From the NCBI GenBank assembly GCA_002409785.1, contig DHOX01000053.1, positions 3,283 to 13,861 of the forward strand: 10,579 bases of DNA, in the 5' to 3' direction. A program made the translations under genes and the position numbers. Source of the stretch: Prevotella sp. UBA5379. GTDB taxonomy: Bacteria > Bacteroidota > Bacteroidia > Bacteroidales > Bacteroidaceae. Below are positions 7,037-10,579 of the stretch, piece by piece (the stretch's first letter is position 1; each line of letters starts with the position of its first letter). The notes under the pieces were generated by a model. It worked only from the letters and a program-made list of their open reading frames with translations. It had not been told where the DNA came from and made no database searches.

Positions 7037-8527
7037 TTAATAAGTTTGAGCTCCTTCTTTCAAGAGTTTATCTTGTAATTTATAATTTTCAAGCATGTAC
7101 TCTCCATTCTTTGATTTTGGCTTGATGCCTTTTTTCGCAGCATTAAGAATATTGTCCCGACGCTGACCTACAGTAAGTGCATCTGTTCCAAATTCATACT
7201 GGAGAAGTGGCTTGACGTAGAAACCTTTCGTATGCTCTAAAGAATCAATCTTCTGACAGATCATCCTGACGATCTCCGGATGCTGGGCTTTGACGTTATG
7301 ACGCTCACCAATATCATCACGTAAATTGAACAGAAGTGTGTCATGAGCCGGTTCGTCTGCTTCCCAGAAATTACCCATAACTTTTTTCTCAGGAAGTTTT
7401 AGTTTCCAATCACCGGAACGAAACGCCATGAGTCTGGGTGACGAAGGGGATGAGGTCGAATTTATATAAGCAAAATCTTGGTTTGCACGTTTTCCAGTAC
7501 CTAACAGTACTGGCATAATGTCGTATCCGTCAATGCACCTGTCCGTAGGCATATTCCCGCCAACCATTTTTGCAAAGGTAACATACCAGTCCAACATACA
7601 AGCCACCGAATGTTCCACCTGACCAGACTTGATATGACCGGGCCATCTGACAATCATTGGAACACGCTGGCCCCCATCCCAGGTGGTTCCTTTTCCACTA
7701 TAGCAGGGCAGAGCACGGCCACCATAAGGTCCTTCATGTAACCAGGGACCATTATCAGAAGAAAAACAGACGATAGTGTTTTTATCCAGTCCGCATTCTT
7801 TTAATTTTTTCAGAATCTGTCCGACGCCCCAGTCTAATTCCATGATCACATCACCATACAGTCCATTCTTTGATTTTCCAAGGAAATTTCTTGACGCAGC
7901 TATTGGTACATGTGGCATATTATAGGCTACATACAAATAAAAAGGAGAATCCTTATGCTTCTGTATATAGTTGCATGCCTTCATGGTGTAAGTCCATGTT
8001 GTAGAATCTTTTGCTGCAGGTACTCCCTGTGCCTTGTCTCCATCAATATATACGAATGGCCCATTATCGATGGAGCATGTTGTTCCGAAGAATTCATCAA
8101 ATCCCTGCCGCTTTGGCAGATATTGAAAATCTGTCCCTAAATGCCACTTTCCGAAAAGGGCAGTAGAATAGCCACAAGGTTTTAACACTTCTGCAATGGT
8201 TACTTCATCTGGACTCATCCCCGTATAACTATAGGGCATAAACACATGTTTGATACCTAAACGACACGCATAACGTCCGGTCATCAGTCCTGCACGCGAA
8301 GGTGTAGAAACCGGTGCAGAGGCATAAAAATCAGTGAACCGCATTCCTTCAGACGCCATCCTGTCAAGGTTAGGTGTCTGATTGAGGGGAGAACCATAAC
8401 AGCTCAAATCAGAATAGCCCAAATCATCTGCATAGATAAAAATGATATTAGGACGTTGTTGTGCTATCATTGGCATAGCCGTCAAAGCTAATCCCGCTGA
8501 TGCAATTACTTTACTTATTCCTTTCAT
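7037..8527 (-). CDS. Periplasmic serine-type sulfatase, arylsulfatase A-like
   Basis: Formylglycine-dependent sulfatase of 496 residues with a signal peptide cleaved near residue 22 (IA-QQ). The full active-site set is visible: D34 and D35 (metal), S74 in S-T-P-S-R (74-78), K127 and H129 in GKWHLG, H206 in NMPHVP, D258 and N259 in SSDNGPW, and K279 in SGKG. The GRYACRLG, RQGFDEFFG and GGQRVPMIVRWPG segments place it in the arylsulfatase A/GALNS-like group, whose members act on sulfated galactose, GalNAc and other esters; the subfamily cannot be fixed by eye. The core ends near residue 430. A Lys-rich tail of about 65 residues follows (432-496), longer than the family minimum and of unknown role. 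The ATG at 8527 gives an intact signal peptide and lies 54 bases after the GH3 stop; the next gene starts 22 bases downstream. Confidence 0.93.
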   Translation of the reverse strand: MKGISKVIASAGLALTAMPMIAQQRPNIIFIYADDLGYSDLSCYGSPLNQTPNLDRMASEGMRFTDFYASAPVSTPSRAGLMTGRYACRLGIKHVFMPYSYTGMSPDEVTIAEVLKPCGYSTALFGKWHLGTDFQYLPKRQGFDEFFGTTCSIDNGPFVYIDGDKAQGVPAAKDSTTWTYTMKACNYIQKHKDSPFYLYVAYNMPHVPIAASRNFLGKSKNGLYGDVIMELDWGVGQILKKLKECGLDKNTIVCFSSDNGPWLHEGPYGGRALPCYSGKGTTWDGGQRVPMIVRWPGHIKSGQVEHSVACMLDWYVTFAKMVGGNMPTDRCIDGYDIMPVLLGTGKRANQDFAYINSTSSPSSPRLMAFRSGDWKLKLPEKKVMGNFWEADEPAHDTLLFNLRDDIGERHNVKAQHPEIVRMICQKIDSLEHTKGFYVKPLLQYEFGTDALTVGQRRDNILNAAKKGIKPKSKNGEYMLENYKLQDKLLKEGAQTY

Positions 8528-8581
8528 AATCGATATTAAATTACTTATTCATTATTTTGGTATGATTTGAATTCAGATGAA

Positions 8582-10579
8582 TCATTTTTGCTCGGGCAGA
8601 AGGCTTGGGGTCACCTTCTCTGTCACGCCGGCACACTCGATGATTCTCGTAGAAAGAGGAGACTTATCAGCTGCATTACGGGCTACTTCCACAGTATAGT
8701 TCCCAGCTTCCACTTGCCACTGGCTATCTTTCTCATTAAAAGAGGCCAAAGATGAATAGGGAATGGCGATGCTCACGGTTTCGGACTCTCCAGGAGCAAG
8801 ATTCCTGGTCTTTGTAAACCCACGGAGTTCGCGGGAAGGTTTGTCCATGTCTTTCCCCGGGGCAGCGACATAAACTTCCACAACCTCTTTTCCGCTCTTT
8901 TTCCCTTTATTAGTAACGTTTACTTTTACTTCCAGATCACCTTGACTATCTTTTATTACGGCCAACTGGCTATATTTGAAAGTCGTATAGCTCAGACCAT
9001 ATCCGAAGGGGAAAGACACTGGAATATTTTTAGTTGTATAATACCGGTAACCGACATAAATACCATCATTATATGTGGTATAGTCGAAATTCTTCCGGCT
9101 TCCTTCAGTCCGCACATTAGCAAAACCTTTCAAACTCTCCAAAAGTTGGTCTTCACTGATCTCATCTGGATTGGGGAAATCTGCTTTACTCGGTACATCA
9201 GTATAACTCTTCGGCCATGTCATCGGGAGTCGTCCTGACGGACTTTCTTTCCCAGTCAGGATGTCTGTAACCGAGTTGCCTCCTTCCTGCCCGGGTAACC
9301 AGGCTACAAGTACCGCATCTGGTTCACTTATCCAACTTGATGTCTCAATGACGCCACAGACGTTAAGTACGACAATGACTTTCTTCCCTTGTTGATGAAA
9401 AGCTGAACAAACATCAGCAATCATTCCCTTTTCTTCCTGAGTCAGGTTGAAATTGTTCTTTATAGAACGATCGGCAAATTCTCCTGAAGTCTTGCCGATG
9501 GTAATAATGGCAGCATCGTTATCTTTCGCTGCCCGATGAAGATTTGGAGCATTAATGGTCATTTCCGGTATTAAATGTTTGGGAAGGAAGGCTGCAAGAG
9601 GATTATCGCTGGCCGGTTTACTGGCAGGAGTTTTGGAGATGTAATCTTCATAGCATTTCTGAACAGATGGATCAATGCTTAACCCGCCATTCTTCAAACC
9701 GTCAATCAAACTGACCACATAAGCATGATTTACATTTCCGGAGCCGGTCCCTCCGGCAATAAAATCGTATGATGTACGTCCGAACACAGCTATGTTTTTT
9801 ATTTTAGAGTGAAGAGGTAAAGTGTTTCTTGTGTTTTTCAAAAGGACCATTCCCTCCTGAGCCGCTTGACGGGTCAAGACAGCATGTGCTTTCAGATCAG
9901 GTTGATTATCTGCGACATAGCCCTTAAACCTCGGCGTTCTCAAGATTAGTTCCAATATATGTCTGACATTACGATCTATAATATCCATAGAAAGGCGTCC
10001 ATTAAGTACCGCCTTCTTAATATCATCACGCTGCGACTTTTTCCCCGGCATAAGAAGATCGTTGCCCGCTTCCATCTGAAGGGTAACGTGCTGACCGCCA
10101 TACCAGTCGGTCATGACCATGCCCTTAAATCCCCATTCACGCCTGAGAATATTGGTAATCAAATCACTTCGCTCACTGGTCATCGTCCCATTTATCTTAT
10201 TATAAGAAGTCATGACCGTCCAAGGCTGTGCTGTTTTTACGGCGATTTCAAAGGGCTTAAGGTAGATCTCCCTGAAGGTCCGGGGACTGCCGATGACATT
10301 ATTACTCGTCCGGTTCGTCTCCTGGTTGTTCAGTGCAAAATGTTTGAGAGACGTACCTACGCCATTACTTTGAACACCCTTGATCATTGCGGCGCACACA
10401 GTTCCAGCCAATAACGGATCTTCAGAATAATATTCGAAATTCCGCCCATCAAGAGGATTACGTTGTATATTAGTAGCTGGAGCAAGCAAGATGTCCACGC
10501 CATAACGAAGTACTTCGTTACCCATTGCTTCACCTACTTTATAGACCAGTTGCGGATTCCAGGTTGAACTCATGACCGT
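8582..10579 (-). CDS. Glycoside hydrolase family 3, beta-glucosidase-like, N-terminus beyond window edge
   Basis: Retaining beta-glycosidase that releases terminal non-reducing beta-linked sugars, probably in the periplasm. Numbering from the Met at 10573: the TIM-barrel part has GVDILLAPATNIQRNP (25-40), GRNFEYYSEDP (43-53), KH at 77-78 followed by FALNNQE, and the predicted nucleophile D156 in VMTDWYGG. The second domain starts near 235 (EGMVLLKN). E365 in KTSGEFADR is the predicted acid/base and PGQEGGNSVTDILTG (427-441) is a family hallmark. An Fn3-like domain covers about 560-635. The frame is open to the window edge, and the STWNPQLV segment at the very start normally lies about 90-100 residues into such proteins, so the Met at 10573 is internal and the signal peptide is not visible. 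The KHFALNNQE form argues for the beta-glucosidase/xylosidase branch and against NagZ-type hexosaminidases (KHFPGHG). It is first in the visible gene row. Confidence 0.94.
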   Translation of the reverse strand, partial: TVMSSTWNPQLVYKVGEAMGNEVLRYGVDILLAPATNIQRNPLDGRNFEYYSEDPLLAGTVCAAMIKGVQSNGVGTSLKHFALNNQETNRTSNNVIGSPRTFREIYLKPFEIAVKTAQPWTVMTSYNKINGTMTSERSDLITNILRREWGFKGMVMTDWYGGQHVTLQMEAGNDLLMPGKKSQRDDIKKAVLNGRLSMDIIDRNVRHILELILRTPRFKGYVADNQPDLKAHAVLTRQAAQEGMVLLKNTRNTLPLHSKIKNIAVFGRTSYDFIAGGTGSGNVNHAYVVSLIDGLKNGGLSIDPSVQKCYEDYISKTPASKPASDNPLAAFLPKHLIPEMTINAPNLHRAAKDNDAAIITIGKTSGEFADRSIKNNFNLTQEEKGMIADVCSAFHQQGKKVIVVLNVCGVIETSSWISEPDAVLVAWLPGQEGGNSVTDILTGKESPSGRLPMTWPKSYTDVPSKADFPNPDEISEDQLLESLKGFANVRTEGSRKNFDYTTYNDGIYVGYRYYTTKNIPVSFPFGYGLSYTTFKYSQLAVIKDSQGDLEVKVNVTNKGKKSGKEVVEVYVAAPGKDMDKPSRELRGFTKTRNLAPGESETVSIAIPYSSLASFNEKDSQWQVEAGNYTVEVARNAADKSPLSTRIIECAGVTEKVTPSLLPEQK

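Noticed and set aside
9959..10414. Plus-strand open frame of 151 codons opposite the GH3 gene
   Set aside because: It covers the conserved GH3 nucleophile region on the other strand and encodes nothing recognisable.
10571..10573. ATG at 10573 as the true start of the GH3 gene
   Set aside because: The protein text from there begins in the middle of the GH3 catalytic domain and lacks a signal peptide, and the frame continues open to the window edge, so this Met is internal.

Overview
The window is about 10.6 kb of a Bacteroidales chromosome (Bacteroides or Prevotella-like gut anaerobe). This is inferred from serine-type sulfatases with an anaerobic sulfatase maturase of the Bacteroides ChuR type, a periplasmic family 3 glycosidase, a TonB-dependent outer-membrane barrel, AT-rich leaders and no strong Shine-Dalgarno sequences. 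All six genes lie on the minus strand, so transcription runs from the right edge to the left edge.

In transcription order: (1) a family 3 glycoside hydrolase whose N-terminus lies beyond the right edge (8582-10579); (2) an arylsulfatase A-type sulfatase (7037-8527); (3) a TonB-dependent receptor-like barrel with an unusually short plug and no visible SusD partner (4744-7014); (4) a heparan N-sulfatase-like sulfatase with an added C-terminal beta-sandwich domain (2981-4732); (5) a GlcNAc-6-sulfatase-like sulfatase (1125-2822); (6) most of an anaerobic sulfatase-maturating enzyme whose C-terminus lies beyond the left edge (1-977). The first four genes are separated by 54, 22 and 11 bases and look like one operon. 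The last two gaps are 158 and 147 bases. Each holds a long imperfect inverted repeat just after the preceding sulfatase stop codon, and the 158-base gap also holds a weak promoter candidate.

The genes make a coherent set. The radical SAM maturase would convert the active-site serine of each of the three sulfatases (all S-x-P-S-R, none Cys-type) to formylglycine before export. The three sulfatases, from three clearly different sequence classes, would then remove different sulfate groups in the periplasm, the GH3 would cleave exposed beta-linked terminal sugars, and the barrel would import the ligand. The substrate is not shown by the sequence. Heparan-like or mucin-like glycans fit the sulfatase classes, but the beta-glucosidase-like GH3 and the lack of a lyase, GH88 or SusD in view make a canonical heparin/chondroitin locus doubtful.

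No RNA genes, insertion sequences, CRISPR arrays, attachment sites or plus-strand genes were found. No gap between genes exceeds 300 bases.
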